Below are positions 44,308 through 52,955 of a stretch of 64,000 nucleotides of DNA, in pieces; the stretch's first letter is position 1; the number at the start of each line of letters is the position of its first letter. Source of the DNA: Litoreibacter roseus (GTDB lineage: Bacteria > Pseudomonadota > Alphaproteobacteria > Rhodobacterales > Rhodobacteraceae); NCBI RefSeq assembly GCF_009811795.1, contig NZ_BLJE01000001.1:1240001-1304000 (forward strand). Direction: 5' to 3'. Made by a program: the position numbers and the translations under genes. The notes under the pieces were generated by a model that did no database searches, was not told the DNA's origin, and worked only from the letters and a program-made list of their open reading frames with translations.

Positions 44308-46530
44308 CTATGTTGTTTCGCTCAAAATGGCGAATGTTCGTTTTGACACATCCTCAAGCAGACGGGCAAGGCGCATGGTGTCAATGGGTTTTGTCAGCAA
44401 GTCAATCTCATGGCGACGGCATTCCTTGCGGAGCGCTTTGCTGCGATCAGCCGAAATGATACAGCCCGGAACAAAGCCCTCCTGCAGAGATATCTCGTTA
44501 TACAGCTCCAGCCCGGTCATGCCTTGCCCCAAATGCTGATCCATCAGTAGCATATCCGGCACAAGATCGATCTCGCGCATCAACTCAAGTGCTTCCTCGG
44601 CGGTTCTGGCCCATAGCACATCACTGCCCCAGCCTTCGATCATCATCAGCAATGCGCGGCCCAGTTGTTCGTCGTTTTCGACCAACATGATGATGAGACC
44701 AGCTGCATTTGCGGTCGGCTCCCCGTTGACCGGGCCAGCCGCGCTTTCGGATCCGGCGTCCGCGAGCTTTAGATTGACGGAAAAACAGCTGCCCGCGCCG
44801 GGCTCTGACCAGAGCTCAAGCGGGTGGTCCAACGTCTTGCAGGCACGTTCCACAATCGCGAGGCCCAGTCCCAAACCATCATTCGCACTGCGCGCCGGGT
44901 CTCCGCGCTTGAATTCCTGAAAGACAAGCCGCTGATCCTCAGGCGCAATGCCGGGGCCCGTGTCCCACACCTCAACTCTTGCCGTGAGCGCCGTGCGCCG
45001 GACACCAACAACGATCTTTCCGCTGTCGGTATAGCGGATCGCGTTTGTGACAAGGTTCTGGATAATCCGCCGCAAATAGCCAGCGTCGCTTTTCACGGTC
45101 AGGCCGCTGGGCACAATGCTGAGGCTCAGGCCCTTCGCTTCGGCCACTGGGCTCAGTTCGTCGCGAAGAGGGGTGAGTATCGCGTTCAGCGCAACGGGCT
45201 GGATGTCGAACACGGCCTTGCCCGCGTCAAGGCGCGAGATGTCCAGAAGCGCTTCGATGATATGTTCGACACTTCCAAGTGCCGTTTCGGCTTTGTCGAT
45301 CACGTCAAGCGAGGCAGGATCGGATACGGTTTCCGATAGAGACGACATGAAGAGCTTCGCGGCGGAAAGCGGCTGCAGAAGGTCATGACTGGCCGCCGCA
45401 ACGAAACGCGATTTGGACGAGTTTGCGCGCTCTGCCTCGGCCAAGGCATCGCCAAGCTCTAAGGTACGCGCTTCAACGCGGCGTTCCAGCCGTTCGTTCA
45501 TCTCGAAAAGCGCGCGCGCCGCTTCCCGTTCAGAGGTTACATCGGTAAAACTGATCACAAAGCCCTTGTCGGGCAGTTCTTGGGCGAACACGCTCAGGAT
45601 ACTTTCCGTGCCGGATCTGATCTCGAACGCAATGGGTCTGCGTCCCGATCTGTTCGCGGCCCAATTTCGCAAGCGGCCCATATCAAACGTATCGGAAAAG
45701 GTTACCTCGTAGGACAGCTTGTCCAGCAGCCGCGAGAACGTTCCGCCGATGACACCGTCCTGAATAGGCAGATCCAGCACGGTGCTCATGCGCTGGTTCC
45801 AGAAGACCAGACGTTCGTTTGCGTCGAAAATGCACACCCCCTGATTGAGGTGTTCCAGTGTAGCGCTGACCATCTCGGCCTGATGATCGCGCAGCTTGTC
45901 GCGTTCGCGCCGTTCCAAACGAATGATGTCGGTGACATCGGTCTGCAAAATGACCGTACCTCCTTGGGAGGTGCGATGTTCGCTGACCTGCAACCATCGG
46001 TCCCAGATCAGACTGACATTGAAGATAACGTGGTTATCCCCGTGCCGCAGCATGCGCCGTTCGGCCCAGTGCTCCGACGTTTCGCTCTCTGGCAAGGACA
46101 GAAACCGGCTGTGGGAGATGAGATCGACGTAATCCGAGAAACTCAGGCCAGGGATCAGCGCGTTCTTGATGTCGGTCAGATCCTTGCAAAACCGGCTGTT
46201 GGACAGCACCAATTTGTCATCCGGATCAAAGAGCGCAAAGCCCTCGCTGACAGTTTCGATAGCATCCGTCAGCGTTTGCCGTGCCGTTTCGGTCTGACGG
46301 TTGGCGACGCCCAACTGCGCATTGGCTTCGTGCAAAAGGTCGAGTGTGCGTTCCAGATCGAGTGTCCGCTGCCTGACTTCGGCCTCGAGCAACGCGGCGC
46401 GCTCAAATTGCGCATAGGCCACACCCGACTGTTCTGTCTTCTGCTCAACCCGGCGCATCAGCGCTTCGGTGATCTGTACCAGCTTCTCGTTCTGGCGTTC
46501 CAGAGTATCTGCCGGGTTCAACAACGTCAT
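44308..46530 (-). CDS. PAS hybrid histidine kinase, NahK/ErcS'-like
   Basis: 740 residues, cytoplasmic. An N-terminal coiled coil (RVEQKTEQSGVAYAQFERAA) leads into two PAS domains (about 85-205 and 220-340), then a kinase core with His382 (AAASHDLLQPLSAAK), N-box NLVTNAIRY, DTGPGIAP and GLGLGLA, and a C-terminal receiver with Asp664 (LLMDQHLGQ). The HDLLQPL motif and its coupling (ATGA overlap) to an upstream FIST-domain gene match Pseudomonas NahK/ErcS' and NosP, and Paracoccus FlhS-like sensors in alcohol oxidation loci. It probably relays a heme- or NO-linked or one-carbon signal toward the response regulator at 47761 that controls xoxF. Confidence 0.85.
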   Translation of the reverse strand: MTLLNPADTLERQNEKLVQITEALMRRVEQKTEQSGVAYAQFERAALLEAEVRQRTLDLERTLDLLHEANAQLGVANRQTETARQTLTDAIETVSEGFALFDPDDKLVLSNSRFCKDLTDIKNALIPGLSFSDYVDLISHSRFLSLPESETSEHWAERRMLRHGDNHVIFNVSLIWDRWLQVSEHRTSQGGTVILQTDVTDIIRLERRERDKLRDHQAEMVSATLEHLNQGVCIFDANERLVFWNQRMSTVLDLPIQDGVIGGTFSRLLDKLSYEVTFSDTFDMGRLRNWAANRSGRRPIAFEIRSGTESILSVFAQELPDKGFVISFTDVTSEREAARALFEMNERLERRVEARTLELGDALAEAERANSSKSRFVAAASHDLLQPLSAAKLFMSSLSETVSDPASLDVIDKAETALGSVEHIIEALLDISRLDAGKAVFDIQPVALNAILTPLRDELSPVAEAKGLSLSIVPSGLTVKSDAGYLRRIIQNLVTNAIRYTDSGKIVVGVRRTALTARVEVWDTGPGIAPEDQRLVFQEFKRGDPARSANDGLGLGLAIVERACKTLDHPLELWSEPGAGSCFSVNLKLADAGSESAAGPVNGEPTANAAGLIIMLVENDEQLGRALLMMIEGWGSDVLWARTAEEALELMREIDLVPDMLLMDQHLGQGMTGLELYNEISLQEGFVPGCIISADRSKALRKECRRHEIDLLTKPIDTMRLARLLEDVSKRTFAILSETT

Positions 46531-47714
46531 CGGGGCGCGCCTCGATCTGTCTTCGGCGGGAACAGCACGACGCCGGTCATGGTATGGTTTACGTGAAGCG
46601 GTCCGATCTGCTCGCCATAGGTCGAGAACCCGACCACCTTGTGACGCGACAGTGTTTCAGAGACCTGCCGGGTGATTTGCATCTGTTCCGCCTCAATCCG
46701 GCGCAGCAGGCAGTCGCAGGCGACGATAGCCAGCGGCTGCTTGTCGTCGCACAGAAGGCTGAGCTCACGGTCCAGATGGTCCACCAGATCAAGCCTGTCT
46801 GCGACGGTCAGGACCATGCCTTCGTCGATTGCAGAGAAAAAGACCAGCTCGCCCTTTTCGTTCACGTTGCGAATGGCGCGTACGTGATGGATGTCGCCCA
46901 TGCGCACGACGACGGGGTGCGATGCGAAGGTGAATGTGTCCAGTTGGTCGGGGTCCATCCCCATGATCCGTGCGTATTCCCGGCCTGCGGGTTCGGCGTT
47001 GATGGTTTTGACGATCCGGCGCCTCGGGTCCGCCTCCGTTACGACCATCCGGTCGGTGCCGGGCACCAGATGGTCCAGGGAAAACACCCGTGTCTGACAG
47101 GTCGTGCGGACCATAGAAAGCACGGCGGCTTCTGAATACACAGCGCCGTTCAACGCAATCTCGGTCGTTCCGAACTCATAACCATCGCCCGCCGATCCGC
47201 CAAAGAGCGGCATATCCCCCAACGCGGGCGACAAGGCTGCGGTTAGAATATCTTCGCTCTGGGACAGCCCGTCGATCAGCAGGAATGCAAAGCAGTTCGG
47301 CTTATCTGCGGCTCGATCCGCCAGACCAAGCCGCTGGTGAATGACTTTGTCCAGAAGGCTTTGCGCATCGAAGGCAGCGATATCCCGGATCAGCAATGTC
47401 TCTGCCGCAAAATGACTGGCCGGATAGCCAATCGCCACGACCTGATCACTTTGATACCCCGTCGGTCCGATCTCGCCCGCAGTTGTGCACCCGATGATCT
47501 GGGTGTCCGGAAGTGCTTCGCTGGCCTCACGCATCAGATCAGCAAAGCGATCCGTGGGCGACACAAACAATTTGATCAGGGCGAAGGGGCCGGCTCCAAG
47601 AGTAACGAGAAGAGAAGAAATTGCCTCAGCTTCGTCCAGCCCGGCCTGAGCAACCCGAAGTATGTCGGAGTCGATGCTGTACTCCCGTACAGGCAGCTGT
47701 TCGCTTCCATCCAC
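46527..47714 (-). CDS. FIST-domain sensor protein, NosP-like
   Basis: 395 residues from a GTG at 47714, since no in-frame ATG is near. The N-terminal FIST domain contains IGCTTAGEIGPTGY and the FGGSAGDGYEF motif; the C-terminal FIST_C part ends in VGFSTYGEQIGPLHVNHTMTGVVL. In Pseudomonas a FIST protein encoded beside NahK (NosP) binds heme and controls the kinase in response to NO. Here the FIST gene directly precedes the kinase with a four-base overlap, so the same partnership is likely. Whether it binds heme cannot be told from sequence alone. Cytoplasmic. Confidence 0.87.
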   Translation of the reverse strand: MDGSEQLPVREYSIDSDILRVAQAGLDEAEAISSLLVTLGAGPFALIKLFVSPTDRFADLMREASEALPDTQIIGCTTAGEIGPTGYQSDQVVAIGYPASHFAAETLLIRDIAAFDAQSLLDKVIHQRLGLADRAADKPNCFAFLLIDGLSQSEDILTAALSPALGDMPLFGGSAGDGYEFGTTEIALNGAVYSEAAVLSMVRTTCQTRVFSLDHLVPGTDRMVVTEADPRRRIVKTINAEPAGREYARIMGMDPDQLDTFTFASHPVVVRMGDIHHVRAIRNVNEKGELVFFSAIDEGMVLTVADRLDLVDHLDRELSLLCDDKQPLAIVACDCLLRRIEAEQMQITRQVSETLSRHKVVGFSTYGEQIGPLHVNHTMTGVVLFPPKTDRGAPR

Positions 47715-47760
47715 GCGCCAAATATCCTGATAATCTCTCCCTGATTAAAAGATATTGGCC

Positions 47761-48465
47761 TTAATCGCCGAATGGCAAGACATTTGCGAACTTGGCCTCT
47801 TGTGCGACCAGAACGGCTTGGGTGCGCGATTGCACGCCCAGCTTGCGCATAATGGCTGTCACATGGGCCTTCACGGTGGTCTCCGCGATGGAGAGGTCAT
47901 AGGCGATTTGCTTGTTCAGCTTACCGTCGCAGATCAGTTGCAGAATACGCCCCTGCTGGTTCGTCAACGTGGCCAGGCGCGCCATGGCATCTGGCGTTTG
48001 GGACGAGGTGTCCGTCTCTACAAAGCCAGCGGGCGTATATATACCGCCGCCGGAAATCACAGCGAGGGCATCTTTGAACACTGACCTGTTGGAATGCTTT
48101 GGCACAAAACCCATCGCACCGGCTTTAAGCGCGCCGGTTATGATCGTGTTCTCTGCCATGGAGGAGACGACGATGATGGGTGTGTCACCGGCCTTGGTCT
48201 TGAGCCGGATCAAACCATCGAGGCCAGAGACATCCGGAAGGTTGAGATCCAGCACGATCAGCGATGGTGTGGTTTCTTCGGTGTCGATCCGCGCAAGTGC
48301 GGCTTCGAGCCTGTCAGCGGTTGCGACATCGGCAAAGTCGCCGACCGATCTGAGCGTCAATTCCAACGCGTCACAGAAGAGCGGGTGATCATCCACCACC
48401 ATGGCCCAGCCATCGAATGAAGAACGTGTGGAGGGCGACGCATGGGGTGTTGGTGCAACTGTCAT
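47761..48465 (-). CDS. LuxR/NarL-type response regulator, AgmR/FlhR-like
   Basis: 234 residues from the ATG at 48465. The receiver has VVDDHPLF, phosphoacceptor Asp73 (IVLDLNLPD), and VPKHS. The C-terminal GerE helix-turn-helix reads LTNQQGRILQLICDGKLNKQIA and AETTVKAHVTAIMRKL. It sits between the FIST/kinase pair and xoxF on the same strand. Pseudomonas AgmR/ErbR and Paracoccus FlhR, regulators of quinoprotein alcohol dehydrogenases, have this architecture and neighbourhood, so control of xoxF and its accessory genes is the probable role. Confidence 0.88.
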   Translation of the reverse strand: MTVAPTPHASPSTRSSFDGWAMVVDDHPLFCDALELTLRSVGDFADVATADRLEAALARIDTEETTPSLIVLDLNLPDVSGLDGLIRLKTKAGDTPIIVVSSMAENTIITGALKAGAMGFVPKHSNRSVFKDALAVISGGGIYTPAGFVETDTSSQTPDAMARLATLTNQQGRILQLICDGKLNKQIAYDLSIAETTVKAHVTAIMRKLGVQSRTQAVLVAQEAKFANVLPFGD

Positions 48466-48569
48466 GAGGTGAGCGTAAATCGCAAGCGGACGGGCGTCAC
48501 CTGTCAATAAGTCGAAGAACGGCGAATAATGTTGGTTAACAGATTGGTATTGGAAACGGGCCGGTTCGC

Positions 48570-48597
48570 AAAAAAAAACGCGCCCGAAGGCGCGTTT
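48570..48597 (-). terminator. Rho-independent terminator of xoxF
   Basis: Read on the minus strand: AAACGCGCC, loop TTCG, GGCGCGTTT, then a T run (nine Ts counting those in the stem). A textbook intrinsic terminator with a stable UUCG-type loop, 36 bp after the xoxF stop. It separates xoxF from the response regulator gene. Confidence 0.93.
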
Positions 48598-48632
48598 CTC
48601 ATGTCTCTAGGGCTGTTGCAAGATCAGGCGGA

Positions 48633-50396
48633 CTACTGCCCGGCCAGCTGCTCAGGCAGACGGAATGTCCAGAGCATACCACCTTGGTTCAGGTAGTTGA
48701 CCTTTTTGGCAACTTCACCACCCCAGAGCGGAACAGCACCGCCCCAGCCAGAGATGACCGTGACGTATTGCTCACCGTCCTGCTCCCATGTGATGGGCTG
48801 ACCCACAATGCCGGAGCCGGTCTGGAAGGACCAAAGCTCTTCACCGCTCTCGTCGTCAAGCGCGAGGAACTTGCCCTCAGGTGTGCCGAAGAAAACAAGG
48901 CCGCCCGCCGTTGTCATCACACCGGACCAAAGCGGGGCGTCGTTCTTGTACTCCCACTTCAGCTCACCAGTGTCGGGATCAATCGCCTTCAGGCTGCCGA
49001 TATGGTCCTCGTAGTTCGGCTTGATGGTGAAGCCCGACCCAAGATAGGCAGCACCTTTCTTGTAGGTGATCGGCTCGTTCCAGATATCCATCCCCCATTC
49101 GTTGGACGGCACATAGAAGTCGCCGGTCCGCTGGCTGAAGGCCATTGGCATCCAGTTCTTGCCACCTAGAAAGCCGGGGGACGAAAAGACAACTTCGCCT
49201 TTCTTCCCGTCTGCTGAGGCTGCTGGATCACCGGGACGATTGTCTTCGATGAAAATCGGACGGCCGGTTTCGTCAATCCCGCTGGCCCACGTGATGTCCT
49301 TGACGAAAGGCACCGCGCTGACGAAAGCACCGTCTTCGCGGTTGAGCACGTAGAAGAACCCGTTCCGGTCCGCTGTGGCGTATCGCATGTTGCCGTCGCG
49401 GTCGGTGTAGGACACGACTTCGTTTACGCCGTCATAGTCCCAGCCTTCGCGTGGCGTGGTCTGGTAGTGCCACTTGATCTCGCCGTTGGCCGGATCGATC
49501 CCGATGCGCGATGCGGCATAAAGGTTGTCACCTGCATTGCCCTCGGTTGGTTCGCCCGCGTTGCGCAGGTGGCTGTTCCAGGGCGCGGGGTTACCGGTGC
49601 CGAAAACCAGCGTGTCGGTGTCCGCATCGTAGGACCCACCAAGCCAAGTTGCGCCGCCGCCGGTCTTCCACATATCGCCCGGCCATGTGGCATTGAGCGT
49701 GCCGGTCATGGTGCTTTCTTCGCCGTTCAGCGTGCCCATGTGGCCTTCAATCACAGGACGGGTCCAGACCAGATCACCGGTCTCGGCGTCGCGCGCCTGA
49801 ACTTCGCCGACAATCCCGAACTCACCGCCCGAGTTGCCGGTGATCACGAGCCCCTTCACGATCAGCGGCGCCGCCGTATAGCTGTAGCCCGCTTTGTAAT
49901 CGGCGATCTTCTTGCGCCAGACCACATCGCCCGTGTCCTTGTTCAGCGCGACGATACGGGCGTCGAGTGTGCCGAAATAGATGTTGTCGCCATAGATGGC
50001 CGCACCGCGGTTCACCACGTCACAGCAGGGCAGAATACCTTCCGGCAGACGCGCGTCATATTGCCAGATTTCCTCGCCGGTCTTCACGTCAATCGCATAG
50101 AGGCGCGAGTAAGATCCGGTGATGTACATCACGCCATCATGAACAATCGGTTGGGTTTCCTGACCACGTTGCTTTTCACCGCCAAGGCTGAAGGCCCAGG
50201 CCGGGACCAGATTGTCCACATTCTCTTTGTTCAAGGTGTCCAATGGCGAATAGCGCTGCAGGTGGCGCCCCATGCCGTTGGTCAGAACGTCACCGGTTGA
50301 TGCGGCGTCGTTCAGCAAATCTTCTTCAGTAACTTCGGCGTAGGCAGCCGTGCTGGCGATCAGCGCAGCGGACACAGCCAATACGAAACGGTTCAT
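48633..50396 (-). CDS. xoxF: Lanthanide-dependent methanol dehydrogenase XoxF
   Basis: 587 residues: a signal peptide ([20 protein letters not shown]) and an eight-bladed PQQ quinoprotein propeller. Diagnostic residues are the vicinal disulfide Cys124-Cys125 (LPCCDV), Glu192 (GGEFG) and Asn274 (PAPWNSH) as metal ligands, catalytic Asp320 and, two residues on, Asp322 in GWDYDGVNE. The second Asp marks XoxF and lanthanide dependence; calcium-type MxaF has Ala there. It oxidises methanol (and some other alcohols) in the periplasm, passing electrons to a cytochrome c. XoxG and XoxJ genes lie 7 kb away in the same cluster. Likely one of the XoxF5-type enzymes common in Rhodobacteraceae (clade inferred). 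Confidence 0.95.
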   Translation of the reverse strand: MNRFVLAVSAALIASTAAYAEVTEEDLLNDAASTGDVLTNGMGRHLQRYSPLDTLNKENVDNLVPAWAFSLGGEKQRGQETQPIVHDGVMYITGSYSRLYAIDVKTGEEIWQYDARLPEGILPCCDVVNRGAAIYGDNIYFGTLDARIVALNKDTGDVVWRKKIADYKAGYSYTAAPLIVKGLVITGNSGGEFGIVGEVQARDAETGDLVWTRPVIEGHMGTLNGEESTMTGTLNATWPGDMWKTGGGATWLGGSYDADTDTLVFGTGNPAPWNSHLRNAGEPTEGNAGDNLYAASRIGIDPANGEIKWHYQTTPREGWDYDGVNEVVSYTDRDGNMRYATADRNGFFYVLNREDGAFVSAVPFVKDITWASGIDETGRPIFIEDNRPGDPAASADGKKGEVVFSSPGFLGGKNWMPMAFSQRTGDFYVPSNEWGMDIWNEPITYKKGAAYLGSGFTIKPNYEDHIGSLKAIDPDTGELKWEYKNDAPLWSGVMTTAGGLVFFGTPEGKFLALDDESGEELWSFQTGSGIVGQPITWEQDGEQYVTVISGWGGAVPLWGGEVAKKVNYLNQGGMLWTFRLPEQLAGQ

Positions 50397-50717
50397 GAAA
50401 GTCCTCCCAATGACTTTATCTGTCGTGACGGACGCAAAACAGCATGTAAACCGGCGTTGCCCGACCCGTTTTCAGTATTTGCCCAAAGGTCAAGCACAGG
50501 TATTGAACATTGGTCGTAAGACCCTGAGCCCTCTTGACAGCTTTGTTTGGCGTATCAAGCAACAGCGGGCTCAGGTGCGGCGCGGCGCGATGACTGCGTT
50601 CAGAGGACCGGGCCTTAAATTGCAAGAACTTGGAACCGGCAAAAACGCGCGCCTTTGGTCGTATTTCGGCGGCTGCTCGGGCTGGTACGGTTCAGCGGGA
50701 AGATTTGGGAGGATCTG
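50397..50717. promoter_or_regulatory. Divergent regulatory region of xoxF and the SBP-ATPase pair
   Basis: 321 bp without a convincing gene. It contains perfect 9-base arms CCTGAGCCC (50523-50531) and GGGCTCAGG (50567-50575) separated by 35 bp; nested inside are CTTGA and TCAAG arms and a TTGACA-like hexamer at 50534. This is the natural place for binding of the AgmR/FlhR-like regulator. Promoters for both directions must be here; exact start points cannot be read. Confidence 0.6.
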
Positions 50718-51692
50718 ATGACAGTTTTCAAAGCTCTGGGCGCAGCCGCGATATCGCTTTGCCTGACGGCCGTCTCTGCCTTTGCGGACACGCCGACACT
50801 CCGGGCAGCCGTTTTAAAGTTTGGCACGGTGAATTGGGAACTCGACACGATCCAGCACCACGGCTTGGATACGAGCGAAGGCTTCAAGCTAGAGGTCATG
50901 GGCATGGCAGGCGGGCAGGCCGCCAAGGTTGCGTTCCAAGGGGGCGAAGCCGACGTCATCGTCTCGGATTGGTTGTGGGTCGCGCGTCAGCGCGCGGCTG
51001 GAAAGGATTTCGTGTTCATCCCGTATTCCAAGGCAGTGGGCGGCGTGATGGTGCCTGCCGACAGCCCAGCGAAAACGCTCTCAGATCTAGCGGGCGGCAA
51101 AATTGGGATCGCAGGCGGGCCGCTCGACAAATCGTGGCTGATCGTTCAGGCCTATGCCGATCAGGCGGATGGCATCGACATAAAGACCGTGACCGAGCAG
51201 GTGTTCGGTGCACCGCCTCTGATCTTCAAGACCGCCCTCGGGGGTGAGTTGGACGGCGCCATAAACTACTGGCACTTCATGGCAAAGATGGAGGCGTCGG
51301 GCATGCGCAAGCTGATCGACGTCGCGGATGCCGCCACAGCCTTGGGGCTTGATCCGGAAACGCCTTTGCTGGGCTATGTCGTGCGTGGGGAGATGCTAAA
51401 GGAAAATCCCGACCTTGTGCACGGTCTGGCTGCCGCGTCGCGGGCGGCAAAGGACATCCTCGCCACCAATGACAGCGAATGGGACCGGCTGCGCGACCGC
51501 ATGAACGCCAAGACCGACGCTCAGTTCGAAGCGCTGAAGGCTGGGTTTCGCGCGGGCATCCCGGCACCTGGTCCGGTGAATGAAGAGGCTGCAGGCAAGA
51601 TGCTGGAACTGATGGCGAAGCTTGGGGGCGAAGACCTTATCGGAAACGCGACGGAACTGCCGGACGGTGTTTTTCTGCAACCCGGCAGTTAG
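50718..51692 (+). CDS. ABC substrate-binding protein (NMT1/SsuA-like), xoxF-linked
   Basis: 324 residues from the ATG at 50718, with GGGAGGA upstream. A signal peptide (AAAISLCLTAVSAFA) precedes a periplasmic binding fold of the nitrate/sulfonate/taurine/thiamine-precursor type: LKFGTVNWELDTIQHHGLD, GGQAAKVAFQGGEADVIVSDWLW and PLDKSWLIVQAYA. It is divergent from xoxF, and the ATPase gene follows 6 bp later. No permease gene is found in the window for this pair. It may bind a cofactor precursor, an amine or a sulfur compound in the periplasm; the ligand is unknown. Confidence 0.82.
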   Translation: MTVFKALGAAAISLCLTAVSAFADTPTLRAAVLKFGTVNWELDTIQHHGLDTSEGFKLEVMGMAGGQAAKVAFQGGEADVIVSDWLWVARQRAAGKDFVFIPYSKAVGGVMVPADSPAKTLSDLAGGKIGIAGGPLDKSWLIVQAYADQADGIDIKTVTEQVFGAPPLIFKTALGGELDGAINYWHFMAKMEASGMRKLIDVADAATALGLDPETPLLGYVVRGEMLKENPDLVHGLAAASRAAKDILATNDSEWDRLRDRMNAKTDAQFEALKAGFRAGIPAPGPVNEEAAGKMLELMAKLGGEDLIGNATELPDGVFLQPGS

Positions 51693-51698
51693 GCCGCA

Positions 51699-52391
51699 GT
51701 GTCACAGCAAAGCGCCAAGACACCAGCGTCGCCTTCCGTTCTTCGGCTTGATCTCACTCAGATGTCTTACGACGGCGCGCCCATCCTCGGGCCGCTCTCG
51801 CTTCATATATCCGGCGGGGAGACTGTCGCGCTGGTGGGGCCGTCCGGCATTGGCAAAACGACACTCCTGCGGATCATGGCCGGGCTAGAGACCGGCTTTG
51901 ACGGCACGCTCCACGCGGCTTCACCGGTGGGTCTGATCTTCCAGGAACCGACCCTTCTGCCATGGCGCACGGTCTGTGAGAACCTGCACGTGACAACCCG
52001 CATCACAAAGGACGAGGCTGAGGGGTGGCTGTCCCAAGTGGGCCTTGCCGGGCGAGGTGCGGATTTTCCGGGGCAGCTGTCTCTTGGTCAGCAACGACGC
52101 CTGTCCATCGCCCGTGCGTTCGCCGTCCGGCCTGCGCTGTTGCTAATGGATGAACCGTTCGTGTCCCTCGATCCCGAGCTTGTTGAGGACATGATGCACT
52201 TGTTCGCCCAATTGCGGGACGCACATCACGTCGCCACAGTTCTCGTCACCCATGTGGAGGCTGAGGCCGAGAGGCTCGCAGACAGAATACTCGCGCTGGG
52301 CGGGTCCCCCGCCACGCTCACCGCTGAACGTCAGAACAAGGGGGCATATTTCCAGTCATCCGCATCCGGCGTGACCTCGTCCAGATCGTAA
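51699..52391 (+). CDS. ABC ATPase (SsuB/TauB-like) without a neighbouring permease
   Basis: 230 residues starting at GTG (51699), 6 bp after the binding protein stop. All ATPase motifs are present: Walker A GPSGIGKTT, Q-loop FQEPTLLPW, signature LSLGQQRR (a slight variant of LSGGQ), Walker B LLMDEPFVSLD and His in VTHVEAE. It belongs to the nitrate/taurine ABC group. The last 61 bases overlap the end of the convergent Sel1-like gene. The expected permease is missing from the operon, so it must borrow one encoded elsewhere, or the operon has lost it. Confidence 0.85.
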   Translation: MSQQSAKTPASPSVLRLDLTQMSYDGAPILGPLSLHISGGETVALVGPSGIGKTTLLRIMAGLETGFDGTLHAASPVGLIFQEPTLLPWRTVCENLHVTTRITKDEAEGWLSQVGLAGRGADFPGQLSLGQQRRLSIARAFAVRPALLLMDEPFVSLDPELVEDMMHLFAQLRDAHHVATVLVTHVEAEAERLADRILALGGSPATLTAERQNKGAYFQSSASGVTSSRS

Positions 52392-52879
52392 TCTGCCCCC
52401 TGAAGCCTGCGTGCGACGGCCAGCCCGTCGGCCGCGGCCTCATCTACGTATTGTCGGCCCAAAACCTCATCCCGCGCGACACCGTGGCCGCGCATCAGAT
52501 CGATACCGTAGTTGAATTTGCCGACCGGATCGCCCAGCTCGGCCGCGCGTCTGTCCCAGTTTGCGGCTGCATCAGGATCATAGTCGCCGCCTAAACCATT
52601 GTTATCCAACTGGCTCATCCAAGTCATCGCGCCGGTGTAGCCGTCGCGCGCGCAATTCTCGAACAGGGTGCGTGCTGCGTCGTGATCACCAGACTTGGTC
52701 AAGGCATAGCCTGTCGAACAGATGACCATGCCCGTCTCGCCATTCTCGGCACGACCCAGAATAGATTGCCACGTCATCTCGTCGGGGTTTAGCGTGCCGC
52801 CTTCGTCCTCTACAGTCACTTGGCCGAACGCGCCCAGGGGCAGGGCGCATATCAGAGCGGTAAACAGGGCAGCTCGCAT
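52331..52879 (-). CDS. Exported Sel1/TPR-like repeat protein
   Basis: 182 residues from the ATG at 52879, with GGAGGAGA upstream. A signal peptide (MRAALFTALICALPLGAFG) is followed by short helical repeats of the Sel1 type (GDHDAARTLFENCARDGYTGAM, then AAANWDRRAAELGDPVGKFNYG, as consecutive repeats). It is a periplasmic protein, likely a scaffold for partner interaction. It lies 77 bp downstream of the ABC-2 permease gene on the same strand and overlaps the convergent ATPase gene by 61 bp at the 3' end. Function unknown; its position in the PQQ/lanthanide cluster suggests a role in that process. Confidence 0.75.
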   Translation of the reverse strand: MRAALFTALICALPLGAFGQVTVEDEGGTLNPDEMTWQSILGRAENGETGMVICSTGYALTKSGDHDAARTLFENCARDGYTGAMTWMSQLDNNGLGGDYDPDAAANWDRRAAELGDPVGKFNYGIDLMRGHGVARDEVLGRQYVDEAAADGLAVARRLQGADYDLDEVTPDADDWKYAPLF

Positions 52880-52955
52880 TCTCAGTCTCCTCCGGTTTGA
52901 GACGTCATACATCAAATGCTGATCAGTTTCATCGCTGACATGGTCGTAGGGTAGG

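Noticed and set aside
48633-50396. MxaF-type (calcium) methanol dehydrogenase
   Set aside because: The residue two after the catalytic Asp is Asp, not Ala, and no mxaI-type small subunit gene is nearby.
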